29,239 bases of DNA from a virus. The notes under the pieces are model-generated. The model searched no databases. It was not told where the DNA came from and was given only the letters and a program-made list of their open reading frames with translations. The position numbers and the translations under genes were made by a program. Of the stretch, positions 7,210 through 16,800 are shown piece after piece. The stretch lies in the IMG/VR virus record IMGVR_UViG_3300041955_001686, positions 1 to 29,239 of that record. The stretch is one strand, 5' to 3'. Numbering within the stretch: the stretch's first letter is position 1; the number at the start of each line of letters is the position of its first letter.

Positions 7210-10200
7210 ATGGCAGACCAGGCAGAGCGCGTAATCCTCGAAGCCGAGGATCAAGTCACCCCGATAGTGGACAAGGCCAACGCCGGCCTCGACAGCTTCG
7301 AGAAGAAAGCGGAATCGTCGCACGCCAAGGTCATCAGGATTTCGGATCAGACGCGGTCCAGCGTGCAGCGGCTCATCGCCTCCCTCGAAAAGCAGGCCGA
7401 GACCTACGGCAAGAGCGGTGTAGACCGCCTGATCACCCAGCGGGACCAGCTTCTCCAGCGATACAACCGCGAACCGCAGGCAATCGACGCGATCACCCGT
7501 TCCTACGAAAAGATGATCGCCGCGGAAGAAAAGGTCGCGCGTGAAGCCCTCGCAGTCAAAGCGGCCAAGGAAGCCGAAGAAGCCCTGCAGAAGCAGTCCG
7601 AATCCATCAAAGCCTTCGGCGAGCGTGTCGGCCAATTTATGGAGAATCCGCTCCAGGGAGCGAAGGGTGCAATCTCGTCCGTGCTGACGGCCCTTGGCCC
7701 CTTTGGTATCGCGGTCGCCTCCGGCGCGGCCGTTCTCGGCACGATTGCGGTGTCCGCGTTTGAAGCCGCGAAGAGTCTCGGAGAATATGGCACTCGCGTG
7801 AAGGACGCGGAGTTGCGCACGGGTTTGACCGCGAAGGAAGTCGGGCAGTTTGGCTTCGCGGCGCGCGCGGTCGGACAGGACATCTCGATTGTCGAGCGAC
7901 TCATGCGCGGGCTGTCCCAGGCGGCAAACGACAATTCCAACGAAGGCGAAAAAGCGCGGGCCACGATGCGCGCGATGGGCATCGATTTCCACACCGCTAC
8001 CGGGGAGATGAAGCCTACCTCCGAGATTCTGGTGGAGATCTCCGAGGGTTTGAACAAGCTCCCGGAAGGATTTCAACGGGACGCCGCCGCCATGGACCTA
8101 TTTAAGAAGGTTGGCGTCGAGGCGATTCCGTTTATGACGGAACTCAACGAGAACCTGCGCGTCGCCCACGAGCAGGGCTTCGGGCCGACCGAGGAGGACA
8201 TCCGCCGCTTTTCCGAATACCAGCGTGAAGTGACGGTGCTCGAAACCAAGTGGGACGCGCTGGTCCGCAAGTTCAAAGAAGGGCTGGTCGTCACGGTCAC
8301 GTGGGTCGGGAAGGGCGTCGATTGGTTCCTCAACAACATCTCGACCGCCGGCGACGACGAACGGCAGCGCCGCGAAGAGGAACAGGCGATGCAGGATGCC
8401 GCGCAGATCAAGGCGGCGGGCGGTTACGGCGCGAGCGTGTCGATCAGTGGCCATCGCAAGGAAGTGGCCGACCTGGAGCGCCGGGCGCCGGAGATCATGA
8501 AGAACCGCGATGCCACCTTGAAGCGAATCGAGGATTTACGGGCAGAGCAGCAGCGGTTGACCGGTGACTTCGGTGTTCTGCAAGCGATAGCCCCCACTCG
8601 CGACGAGGAAGCCCGCGAAAAGCAGGCCAGCGATATCCAGGGCCAGATCCAGCAGTTGCAGAAGATGCTGCAGGATGCCGAGGCGGCCACCAAGCGGAAA
8701 GACCTGCGTGAAGGCAAGGAAGAGACGGACCGAATTCGCGCCCGCTTCTTCGGTACGCACGACGGCATGGAGAAGGCATACGCTGACGCCAAGAAGGATG
8801 TCGAGCGACTCCAGAAACAACTGCTCGAACCGGATAAGCCGTTGACGAAGGCTCAGGCGCTGGATCTGGGTCAACAACTCCACACCGCGGAAGCTACCGA
8901 AGCGCGCCGCAAAGCGGCACTGGACGCGGTCGCAAAGGGCGCGGAACAGCTCAAGGACTTCCGCCGCCAGGCGGCCGAGTTCGAGAAGAAGGGCGACGAA
9001 GCGGAACTGGACGCGATCGGCAAAATCTACTATCAGCGGGACAAGCTCCTGAAGCAGGCCGCGCAGGTGAAGGCGTCGGAATCGGAAATTGCGGCGATCC
9101 GCAGGTCGGCGGACGAACAGGCAGCCGTCCTATCGAAGAAGGCGTGGGAGGAGTTCGAGAAGTACGCCGAGAAGGATGCGGCCGAGCGGCGAAAGAAGAT
9201 GCTCGCGCTCATGATGCCGAGCAAGGAGCAGATGAAGGAATGGGAGGAAGGCTTCGCCGCGCAGGAACGGATCGAGGACATCGGCGTCCAGGCGCAGCGC
9301 GATGAATTGCGGCGTCGGGCCGCGCGATCCGGGCGTATGGCGGAACTGACTACCGGGCAGGAAACGCCGATGGCGATGTCTGAGGCCGAAAAGAGGGAAC
9401 TGGCGGCTCGTAAGGAAGAGGCAGCGGCGCATCAAGCCTACCAGATCAGACTTGATCTGGCCGTCCAGTTGGCGGACATCGAAGCGGAGCGGATATCGAA
9501 AGAAGAAAACGCGGCCAAGCGCTCCGTCCTAGCGGCGCAGGCGCAGAAGGATCTCTTCACTGAAATCGCGCAGGCGCAGGATCAGTTCGAGGAAAAGCAG
9601 GCGCAGTTCCAGCAGAAACGCGAGCAGGAGTTGCAATCGCAGATCGATGGGCTACAGAAGCAGGCCGAAAAGCTGATCGACGTTCTGCTCACCAAGCCGG
9701 CGAACTTCGGCAAGGATTTGCTCAACACGATCCACTCTGCTGTGCTCAAGCCCATTACGGAGACCCTGGGCGGCGCGGTGGCGAATGTGCTGCATCCGGT
9801 CATCTACGGATCGGACGGGCAGGGCGGAATCAACGGGATGTTACGTGGCACGTCAAAGGACCCGGTACGCGTGTCCACCGACCAGAACACCGCGGCGACC
9901 ATGCAGAACAGCGCGGTGATGGCGGGGTTGACGGCGATCCTTGCCGCCGGGATGGGGATTGCAGCTCCGCACGCATCTGGAGGAATCTCCGGTGTCCCGA
10001 GTATCTCGGTTCCATCGATCTCCGTGCCCGCGCCGGTATCCGGGTCCGTCGCAATGAGCATGCCGACCATGTCGGGCTCTGGCGCAGGGACCACGCTCCC
10101 CGGACCAATCGTTACCGCCGGCGCGGCTCCAGCCGCAGGTCCAGGCGTTGGCGACCTGATGAATCTTCCGATGAGCGCACACGCCGGTGCCGGCATGAAC

Positions 10201-11124
10201 CCACTCGCTACGATTCTCGGCTCGGGCTCGAAGGGCGGCACATCCGGTCTCTACGGGATGTTCAGCAAGGGCGGCTTTTCGAAGTCGCTTTCCAACCTGA
10301 AAGGCACGTTCTGGAACCAGGACGCCTGGAACGCCTCTGATAGCAACTTCTGGGGTGGCGTCCAGGGCGTCGCGAAGTCTCCCGCCGCCGGAGCCGCTGG
10401 GATGATGCTCGCGACCAGCGGACTGTTCGGATCACAGCGCGGGACCTGGACCGGCGCTCTTGAAGATACCGCCGGTGGCGCATTGATCGGCGAGCAGATC
10501 GGTGGACCGTGGGGAGCTGCGATTGGAGCGGCGGCCGGTTTCACTGCCGGGGTTGTCGAGAAACTGCTCGGGATCGAGTCGCCGCAGAGGAAGGCTCACG
10601 ACGATATCAAGAGCATCTACGGCGTGGACATCCCACAGAACAGCGGCACGATCAAGCAGGTCGTCCAGATCGCGCAGTCCCAGTTTGGCGGCGATATCGC
10701 GGTGGCCGTGCGATCCCCGAGCGTGCGTCAACTGGTAATGCTGTACTCGGAAGCCACAGGCCAGAAGATGCCACTGTCGGCCACGACGCCTTACGCCGGG
10801 AGCCTGGTGGAGCAGGGCGGCAAGCTGTATCAACAAGCCAGCTACCAGGATGGCCAGGCGCACGTCTACGCTTCGAACATCCCAACGCTCGGCGGGATCG
10901 CAGCCGGGACCTATCCCACGCCGGGGAACCCGAACACGGCAGGTGGCATGGGCGCGACGTACATGTCGCTGAACATCAGCGGCTCCGACGCGGCGAACTT
11001 CATGACCGGACAATTCGTCACGCCGCAGTTCGTGACCGACCAGGCGATGGCTGCGCAGTATTCGAGCTACGGTCGCACGCAGCAGTCGGCTAACATGCAG
11101 TTGCCCGGATTGACGGTGGCATGA
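7210..11124 (+). CDS. Tail tape measure protein
   Basis: By far the longest tail-core gene here: 1304 residues, ATG one base after the previous stop. Residues 1-145 are Lys/Glu/Gln/Arg-rich and predicted coiled coil. Residues about 150-190 form a hydrophobic Ala/Gly/Val segment. Residues about 380-900 are a very long charged helical rod. Residues about 917-977 are a low-complexity Pro/Ser/Gly/Ala linker with a small repeat ('VPSISVPSISVP'). Residues about 1064-1120 form a second Gly/Ala-rich hydrophobic segment, followed by a compact C-terminal domain. This layout is that of tape measure proteins, which set tail length and may insert into the host membrane during DNA entry. At the usual rule of about 0.15 nm per residue the tail would be close to 200 nm. 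No lysozyme or peptidase domain is seen. Confidence 0.88.
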   Translation: MADQAERVILEAEDQVTPIVDKANAGLDSFEKKAESSHAKVIRISDQTRSSVQRLIASLEKQAETYGKSGVDRLITQRDQLLQRYNREPQAIDAITRSYEKMIAAEEKVAREALAVKAAKEAEEALQKQSESIKAFGERVGQFMENPLQGAKGAISSVLTALGPFGIAVASGAAVLGTIAVSAFEAAKSLGEYGTRVKDAELRTGLTAKEVGQFGFAARAVGQDISIVERLMRGLSQAANDNSNEGEKARATMRAMGIDFHTATGEMKPTSEILVEISEGLNKLPEGFQRDAAAMDLFKKVGVEAIPFMTELNENLRVAHEQGFGPTEEDIRRFSEYQREVTVLETKWDALVRKFKEGLVVTVTWVGKGVDWFLNNISTAGDDERQRREEEQAMQDAAQIKAAGGYGASVSISGHRKEVADLERRAPEIMKNRDATLKRIEDLRAEQQRLTGDFGVLQAIAPTRDEEAREKQASDIQGQIQQLQKMLQDAEAATKRKDLREGKEETDRIRARFFGTHDGMEKAYADAKKDVERLQKQLLEPDKPLTKAQALDLGQQLHTAEATEARRKAALDAVAKGAEQLKDFRRQAAEFEKKGDEAELDAIGKIYYQRDKLLKQAAQVKASESEIAAIRRSADEQAAVLSKKAWEEFEKYAEKDAAERRKKMLALMMPSKEQMKEWEEGFAAQERIEDIGVQAQRDELRRRAARSGRMAELTTGQETPMAMSEAEKRELAARKEEAAAHQAYQIRLDLAVQLADIEAERISKEENAAKRSVLAAQAQKDLFTEIAQAQDQFEEKQAQFQQKREQELQSQIDGLQKQAEKLIDVLLTKPANFGKDLLNTIHSAVLKPITETLGGAVANVLHPVIYGSDGQGGINGMLRGTSKDPVRVSTDQNTAATMQNSAVMAGLTAILAAGMGIAAPHASGGISGVPSISVPSISVPAPVSGSVAMSMPTMSGSGAGTTLPGPIVTAGAAPAAGPGVGDLMNLPMSAHAGAGMNPLATILGSGSKGGTSGLYGMFSKGGFSKSLSNLKGTFWNQDAWNASDSNFWGGVQGVAKSPAAGAAGMMLATSGLFGSQRGTWTGALEDTAGGALIGEQIGGPWGAAIGAAAGFTAGVVEKLLGIESPQRKAHDDIKSIYGVDIPQNSGTIKQVVQIAQSQFGGDIAVAVRSPSVRQLVMLYSEATGQKMPLSATTPYAGSLVEQGGKLYQQASYQDGQAHVYASNIPTLGGIAAGTYPTPGNPNTAGGMGATYMSLNISGSDAANFMTGQFVTPQFVTDQAMAAQYSSYGRTQQSANMQLPGLTVA

Positions 11125-11128
11125 TCCG

Positions 11129-11545
11129 ATGCCAGGCAATCTCGTACAATCAGAACCCAACGGGGTGATGCCAGCATCGCTGTGCACCGCATTCACGGAG
11201 TTGCGCGAATACGCTCAACTCCAGAACCAGTTTCACGATGGCACAATCCAGCGGTCGCAGCTTGCGCAGACCTCGCGCCGGACGTTCCGGCTCAGCAAGC
11301 GCCTGAGCGCGTCAGTGCTCTCGGCGCTGTACAGCTTCTGGATGTCCCAGAACGCCGGGCTGACCCCGTTCGCCTTCTACAATCCGTTCGACGTGGCGTC
11401 AGGCCAGCAGATTGGCAGCAACTACGATCCCACCGGCAACAACACGCAGGGACGCGTGACGGTGGTGTTCCGTGGCAACTGGGCCCAAGCTACGGATATC
11501 GCGCGGACGAACGTGCAGGCTCTCGAACTGGTGGAGGTGGTGTAG
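11129..11545 (+). CDS. Distal-tail (DIT / gpM-like) protein
   Basis: A 138-residue protein starting four bases after the tape measure stop. Its core reads as an 'RRTFRLSKRLS' strand, 'LSALYSFWMSQNAGLTPFAFYNP', and a C-terminal 'GRVTVVFRGNW' plus 'ALELVEVV' strand. The same order of elements occurs in the first ~130 residues of the large hub protein further right ('RKFQF', 'LKAFWESMQG', 'VTFEQ', 'NFIEVV'). Both resemble DUF2460/gpM-type distal tail proteins that cap the tube end. The ribosome-binding site is not obvious, so translation may be coupled to the tape measure gene. Confidence 0.6.
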   Translation: MPGNLVQSEPNGVMPASLCTAFTELREYAQLQNQFHDGTIQRSQLAQTSRRTFRLSKRLSASVLSALYSFWMSQNAGLTPFAFYNPFDVASGQQIGSNYDPTGNNTQGRVTVVFRGNWAQATDIARTNVQALELVEVV

Positions 11546-11652
11546 AGCGTACTGCAGTCGTTCGGAAGTGGGCGACCGGCCCCCGCCGATTCAGTTTCTA
11601 AAGGCGTTGCAGAAAGACGCTATGTTCCGCGTCCAATTTCCGGGTGATACAC

Positions 11653-11678
11653 GCCTGCAAGACACATTGTGTACAGGC
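11653..11678. terminator. Weak hairpin between convergent genes
   Basis: GCCTG at 11653-11657 pairs with CAGGC at 11674-11678, and the interior holds ACAC/GTGT as a second short stem. It lies in the 160-base gap between the + strand distal-tail stop (11545) and the - strand HEPN stop (11706). That is the place where a two-way terminator would be expected. There is only a short T run on the + side (ATTTT, about 15 bases later) and none on the other. Nothing else was seen in 11546-11705. Confidence 0.25.
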
Positions 11679-11705
11679 CGACAATGCTTCATTTTGGGGG
11701 GTGCT

Positions 11706-12461
11706 TTAACGAACGACGGTGTCGAAAGCGACGCCAAAAACACCAACAAACTCTATCGCGTCAGCGATCTGAGATTCGGATATGACGATCTCGCCGTCTC
11801 CCCCATGCGCAAGATGGTTGCGCCATCGTGCGAGATCTTTGAGGCGCTCTTTGGCCCGATCACCGGTAGCTCTCGCCCCTTTGGTGCCCAGTAGTGCTGT
11901 GATTTTGGCGTCCGCTCCGATCTTGTCCCACCATCCGCTGATGTCGAGATTGTCGAATGCTTTTTCCACAACAGAGGGATTCACCCCTGCGAGTGCGGAA
12001 CTGAAGGCTATGGCGTTGAGCCTGAACTTTCCACTCCCTCGCTTGCACGAAGCCAGGTTCTCGATCAGCTCTTCCACGTTGAGGGTCAAGTAATCCCGCG
12101 GCGTATCCAGGGTTGCGAGGAGCCTTCCAGTCAGAACGAGATTTCGATAGCCCAATGTGCCGGCAACGGTATCGTAGCTGGTAGCGTTGGCTGCCTTGTG
12201 ATCGACAATATGCGCGATGGTATTTCGCAAGTAGCGCTCAAGGGAGGCAAGGAGTCGGACGAGAAAGGGGCCGTAGACAGCCTCAGGGCTGCTCGGCCGA
12301 GAATTGATGAATCGCTTGGCAAGTTCAGTCTCCTCCCCTGCTGCCTGCCATTGGAGAACTTTCCCGACGCGCAGCCGGAGCTGTGACGCAAGACGAACGA
12401 ACTCTACGTCAGCCCTAAGCGCCTCGATCTGGGCCTGCAATTCCTGCAGCGGCGTTGGCAT
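11706..12461 (-). CDS. HEPN-domain protein (MAE_28990 / RiboL-PSP-like), partner of DUF262
   Basis: A 251-residue protein whose ATG lies 14 bases after the DUF262 stop, so the two form an operon. An amphipathic helix at the N-terminus leads into a helical body with 'YGPFLVRLLASLERYLRN' (residues 63-80). Near the C-terminus is 'RNHLAH' (214-219), a textbook Arg-X4-His HEPN motif with Asn after Arg and Gly after His. HEPN proteins of the MAE_28990 and related families are known to occur beside DUF262 genes in defence islands and are predicted RNases. It sits in a reverse-strand insertion between distal-tail and hub genes. The HEPN call is good. The exact subfamily and whether it cuts RNA are inference. 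Confidence 0.65.
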   Translation of the reverse strand: MPTPLQELQAQIEALRADVEFVRLASQLRLRVGKVLQWQAAGEETELAKRFINSRPSSPEAVYGPFLVRLLASLERYLRNTIAHIVDHKAANATSYDTVAGTLGYRNLVLTGRLLATLDTPRDYLTLNVEELIENLASCKRGSGKFRLNAIAFSSALAGVNPSVVEKAFDNLDISGWWDKIGADAKITALLGTKGARATGDRAKERLKDLARWRNHLAHGGDGEIVISESQIADAIEFVGVFGVAFDTVVR

Positions 12462-12475
12462 AGGAGTGCCGGTCT

Positions 12476-13630
12476 TTAAATAGCGTCCTCGATGGTCTTT
12501 GTGAGAAGGTCCATTCGTTTCTGCACCGCCTTCGCCGTGTTCGGTTTTCCAACGATGATCTCGAAGTTGGCCTCGTTCTTGAGAAGCCGCGCAGTCTTAT
12601 CGACGATTCGTGCCTTTGCTGAGGTTAGCTTGGTGCGGCTATCCCAAAGGCGGTCGAGCGCCACCATGACGCCGTCGTAAAGAGGTTGAGAAGTTTCGAA
12701 CTCCCCTTTCGCGTTCTCATACTTGAATGCACGCGCGCCGAAAATATCGTGAGCGAGCTTGAGGCGGGTCTTGAAGTCCTCGGTGAGAGCATTGATCTCA
12801 GGCTCCTTGGCCTCCATGTTTTCGATCATGCATCGATCCAGCATGCTGCGGATTGAACCCTTGATATTGCTGCGCTTTCGGAAGGCAAAGAACCGGAGAA
12901 CGAGTTCGCAATCTATCATTCGGCGATACAGAGGATTCGTACGCAGACTTTCGTCGACGTTGCCGTGCCGATCAACGTGCTGATCGTAGGGTGGAATGTC
13001 CCAGACAGATGTGAATAGGGGCTCATGGGAAAGAGCGATCAACATTTCGTTGAAACTTCCAGCGTATAGACAGTTCCGCAATTCTTGCGCATTCAAGTGC
13101 TGGCCGCCAGTGTTAAGACGCTCGAACACCAGCTTCCGAACATCTCCCTTATCCGGCCCGCCGTCAGTCGTGCCGCCGACTAGAAGGACAGTGACGGATA
13201 TTCGACGACGATCAAGGCCGCGCTGCAACGTCTCGGGAAGTTCGCCATAGCGCGAACCATTCAACTCGCTCCATTTTTCCAGGCCGCGAAGCGCGAAGCG
13301 ATTTGCGTAAAAATCAACGATGGAGTTGAGACGCTGCTGCCCGTCCATGACCTCATAGCGGCTCAGGTCCCACTCGTACAGGAAGACGGGCGGGATCGGC
13401 ACGTTCAACAAGAGCGACTCGATGAACAGGCTGCGCTTTTGATCGTCCCAAACCAAACGGCGCTGGTACTCGGGACGAAGATTGAGCCACTTCTTTTGCA
13501 GCACGAAGTCTTGAACCTGGGGCAAAAAAAAGTCGTTCCGCTCCTGATTTAGACGGAACGCCGTGTCGCTGAATTTCTGCTCCAGGTCCTTCGTTGTGGG
13601 TTTCTTGGTCTTTGATTTTGTCTGTGCCAT
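12476..13630 (-). CDS. DUF262 (ParB/Srx-fold, GmrSD N-terminal-like) protein
   Basis: A 384-residue protein from the ATG at 13630, preceded by AAGG seven bases upstream. A GTG at 13660 is in frame but has no ribosome-binding site. After a Lys/Thr-rich start comes the DUF262 core: 'RPEYQRRLVWDDQKRSLFIES' split over residues 52-72, 'LLLNVPIPPVFLYEW' (73-87), and the signature 'DGQQRLNSI' beginning at residue 96. In GmrSD-type enzymes this domain binds and hydrolyses NTP and pairs with an HNH (DUF1524) nuclease. No HNH motif is seen here, and the C-terminal ~250 residues are helical. The downstream HEPN gene may supply the effector. A 60-base sample (12781-12840) has 31 G+C, lower than the tail genes around it. 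Confidence 0.75.
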   Translation of the reverse strand: MAQTKSKTKKPTTKDLEQKFSDTAFRLNQERNDFFLPQVQDFVLQKKWLNLRPEYQRRLVWDDQKRSLFIESLLLNVPIPPVFLYEWDLSRYEVMDGQQRLNSIVDFYANRFALRGLEKWSELNGSRYGELPETLQRGLDRRRISVTVLLVGGTTDGGPDKGDVRKLVFERLNTGGQHLNAQELRNCLYAGSFNEMLIALSHEPLFTSVWDIPPYDQHVDRHGNVDESLRTNPLYRRMIDCELVLRFFAFRKRSNIKGSIRSMLDRCMIENMEAKEPEINALTEDFKTRLKLAHDIFGARAFKYENAKGEFETSQPLYDGVMVALDRLWDSRTKLTSAKARIVDKTARLLKNEANFEIIVGKPNTAKAVQKRMDLLTKTIEDAI

Positions 13631-13847
13631 TCTGGGCCTTGATCCCGCCGGAGCCGTCACGTTTCAGAACGGGGAGGTGCAGACGTACTGCATCGAGATC
13701 ATAAAGCATATTCTACAGCTTCAACAAGTTGGAGGCCCGCAGAGTTCTGAACGAAATGCCGGTCTCGGCAGCAGGCTCCAACTGCATTTTGAACGGGCCG
13801 TTCCAGTAAATCCGCGTTTGTCCGGCAGCCTCTAACACCCAACCTCC
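13631..13847. other. Intergenic gap between divergent DUF262 and hub genes
   Basis: These 217 bases should carry the promoter of the - strand DUF262-HEPN pair and any leader of the + strand hub gene. A short imperfect palindrome (CTTCAAC-AA-GTTGGAG, 13719-13734) sits near its middle, in an AT-richer patch (13700-13727). I cannot assign a convincing -35/-10 pair. No Shine-Dalgarno sequence precedes the hub ATG. The stretch 13713-13847 is also open on the - strand and reads oddly protein-like, see findings. Confidence 0.35.
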
Positions 13848-16800
13848 ATGCCAGACACCATCGGCCGCATCGCCGTCCCCACGGTAATCAACTCCGGCCA
13901 GACATTTCCGCTCACCACGCAGTACCCGTTCGGCTTCTCTGTCGAGCGCCCGGTGATCGTGCATCGCTTCGGCTCGCTCGACGCGAAGCAGGAGCAGCGG
14001 TATTACGTCGGCATCGGCCCGCGCAAGTTTCAGTTCAAGCACCCGAACCTGAACTGGGCCGAAGCCAATCAGCTCAAGGCGTTCTGGGAGTCGATGCAGG
14101 GGTCGTGGCAGGCGTTCACCTATACTGTCCCCAATCCTGACGGAACAACCACCGGCGTGCTGGTCACCTTCGAGCAGACGCCGATCTCGTTCGAGTACCT
14201 GCGTACCGCCGTACAGGTCGGACTGAACTTCATCGAGGTCGTCGATCCCACCCAGGCACCCAGCTACACGGTCAACTCCACCTGCTTGCGATTCCCCTCG
14301 ACCGCGCTGTCCACCGCCCTGCTTTCCGAAGTCCAGCAGATCGTCCCCCTTGTCCACATCCGCGTGCGCGAATCCGCGGTCGCCGACATCTACGTCTCCG
14401 ACCGTCGCGTCACGGTGGGCGGCCAGCTATACCTGCCGCGCCTGATCGGAATCGGCGAGCCTGGCTCCGACGTCCTGATTTCGCAGGACATCAAAGGCAC
14501 CTCCGATAACGTCCGCTTCACCTTCGGCAATGGCGACCGCGTGATGACGCAGCTCGCCAATGACACCGACCTGAAGTACGCCGAGATCGACCTATGCCTT
14601 TTCCATGTGAACTCCGGGATTCTGCTGCAACTGTGGAAAGGTGTCATCCAGAATTTCACGAGCGATGGAACGCCGATCTTCCCAGTCACCTGCTCGGACG
14701 GGTTCTTCCAGATCATGAACCAGTACCCCGAGCGGCAACTGAGCCGCCAGTGCTGGAAGAGCTACAACGATGGCGTGAACTGTCCGTGGGCCTCAAGGGG
14801 TCGCAGCGCAGCGGCGGTGACGGCGGCGGGCGGCGATCCCACAAGCTGCGACTATTACCTCGAATCGGCAAACGGCTGCCAGGTTCACGGCATGGCTCCC
14901 TATTTTGGCGGGCATCAGGCCGACCCGCAGGGCGTCGTCATCAAGGACGATTCCACCGGCTTCCTCGGCTTCGGCCGCAACACAGTAACCGCGACTTCGA
15001 TTGTTTCGGACACGATCTGGGGTCTGGCATTGCCCGAGATCTGGTGCAACAGCGGTGGGAACCCGCTGTTTGCTTTTCTGGCCACGGCCTTGATGGTGGA
15101 TTACCGCGACGAGTCTGGCTATGCCGACTCGCTCGGCATTCTCAGTGCCGGGCCTCTTGGTGGGTTCGCCGCGTCGATGGTCGTCACGAACGCCGACGGC
15201 TATCGATACGTGGTCGCACCCATGGTAGATGGCTACACCTGGCAAGGTCTGAAGGTTGACGGCAATCTGAACGTCACCAAGTACCAGCCGGGCATGGGGC
15301 TGCGCTACGTCACAGGCAGCGACCCAGCGAATTCGAGCACCGACTATTTCTCGCTCGGCCAGGGGTCGCCGCAGGTCTGGGAGCCGAATGTTTATGCGGC
15401 GGGCACGGCGGCGTGCGAGATCCGCATCGTCAAGTCCACCACGATTCAGCCGAGCACGCCCGACCAACATCAGATGACCGTCCCCATCGACTACGGGATG
15501 TGGGGCTGGACGTGGGATCAGAACGGCAACCGGACGGCGGTCAGAGGCCTCATCAATCCGTTCTGGATCGCCGTCAACATGCTGCTGCGGGCGATGGGTC
15601 TGTATGGCGATCCGTCCACCGGGTCAAATCCTGCCGGCGGAAGCGGTCCCACCTCGTTCGCGCAGCTCGCCACGTTCGTGCTGCCGTCCTTGATAGTGGG
15701 CGATGGAAGCGGCGCGGCCGAGATCGCGGCGGACCAGGTCGCGGCCATCCTCGGTAGCGGCGTTGAGACACAGTTCCAGTTCCAGGGAATCATCAGCAGC
15801 CAGAAGCCGTTCCGCGACTGGTTGACCGAGGTGCTCAACTGCTGCCTGGGCTTCTACACCTGGGAGTTCGGGAAGCTCAAGCTCGGATGCCGGATCAACG
15901 CCAGCGCGGTGGATGCTTACACCCTCGCCAACTCTCTGTTTCAAAGCCTGCGGCTGACGCCGATCCAAGCGGGCTTCGAGCACCTGGTGCTTTCGTTCGC
16001 CGACGTTGCATATCAATACCAAGCGAACACGGCAGAGTATTGCGACAAGAGCCACGCGGCGTACTACGGGCGCGGCGGATCTCCGCTCACCAGCCAGATG
16101 CACTCGGTGGGGTGCTCGTCGCTAAGCCAGGCCTTGCGGATCGCTGCCACTCGGACGCGCGAGGAGATCGGCGGCGTGAATCCCGCCGAGTGGCGCGATG
16201 CGCGCGCCGCCGCCTGGCAGACCACGCTGCTCGGCCTGGGTAACGAGGTCGGGCAGGTGGTCTCAATGACGCATCCCGACATCCCCGGACTTCATGGGAC
16301 CTGCAACGTCACTGGCACCTCGGTCACCTGGGCCAGCGGCGATGCGTTCGACACTTCCATGAATAACAAGGAGGTCCTGATTAACGGCGTGCAGGTCTTG
16401 ATCACGGGCTACACGACGGACCCGACCTACCACACCGTGACCGGCTTGCTCCTGGCTGCGGCGCCGGGCAACGGAACCAATCTTCCGTTCCAAATTGTGA
16501 CGATGTCCTTCAGGATTCAGCGATGGAGCCTGAAGAAGGACTGGTCGGTGCAGATCGAGGGCCAGACCGTCACGGATTCCATGTACGACCTGGACGTCGG
16601 GCCGAAGCCGATGGATGTGGTGCCTGCACCTCTGCCGCCGCTGTTCTATCCGATTCCGCTCGGGCCGGCGTGGGCACCGTACCAGGTGCAGGCGCCGACG
16701 AACGACGCTCTGTTTCCGGGCGAGTGGACCTTCGATACCAATCAGTCCTACGCACAGATGGCTGACGGCAGCATGCTCGCGAACCTGGTGGTGACCGGGA

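Noticed and set aside
13631-13660. GTG start 10 codons upstream for the DUF262 gene
   Set aside because: No ribosome-binding site precedes it, while the ATG at 13630 has AAGG at a sensible distance.
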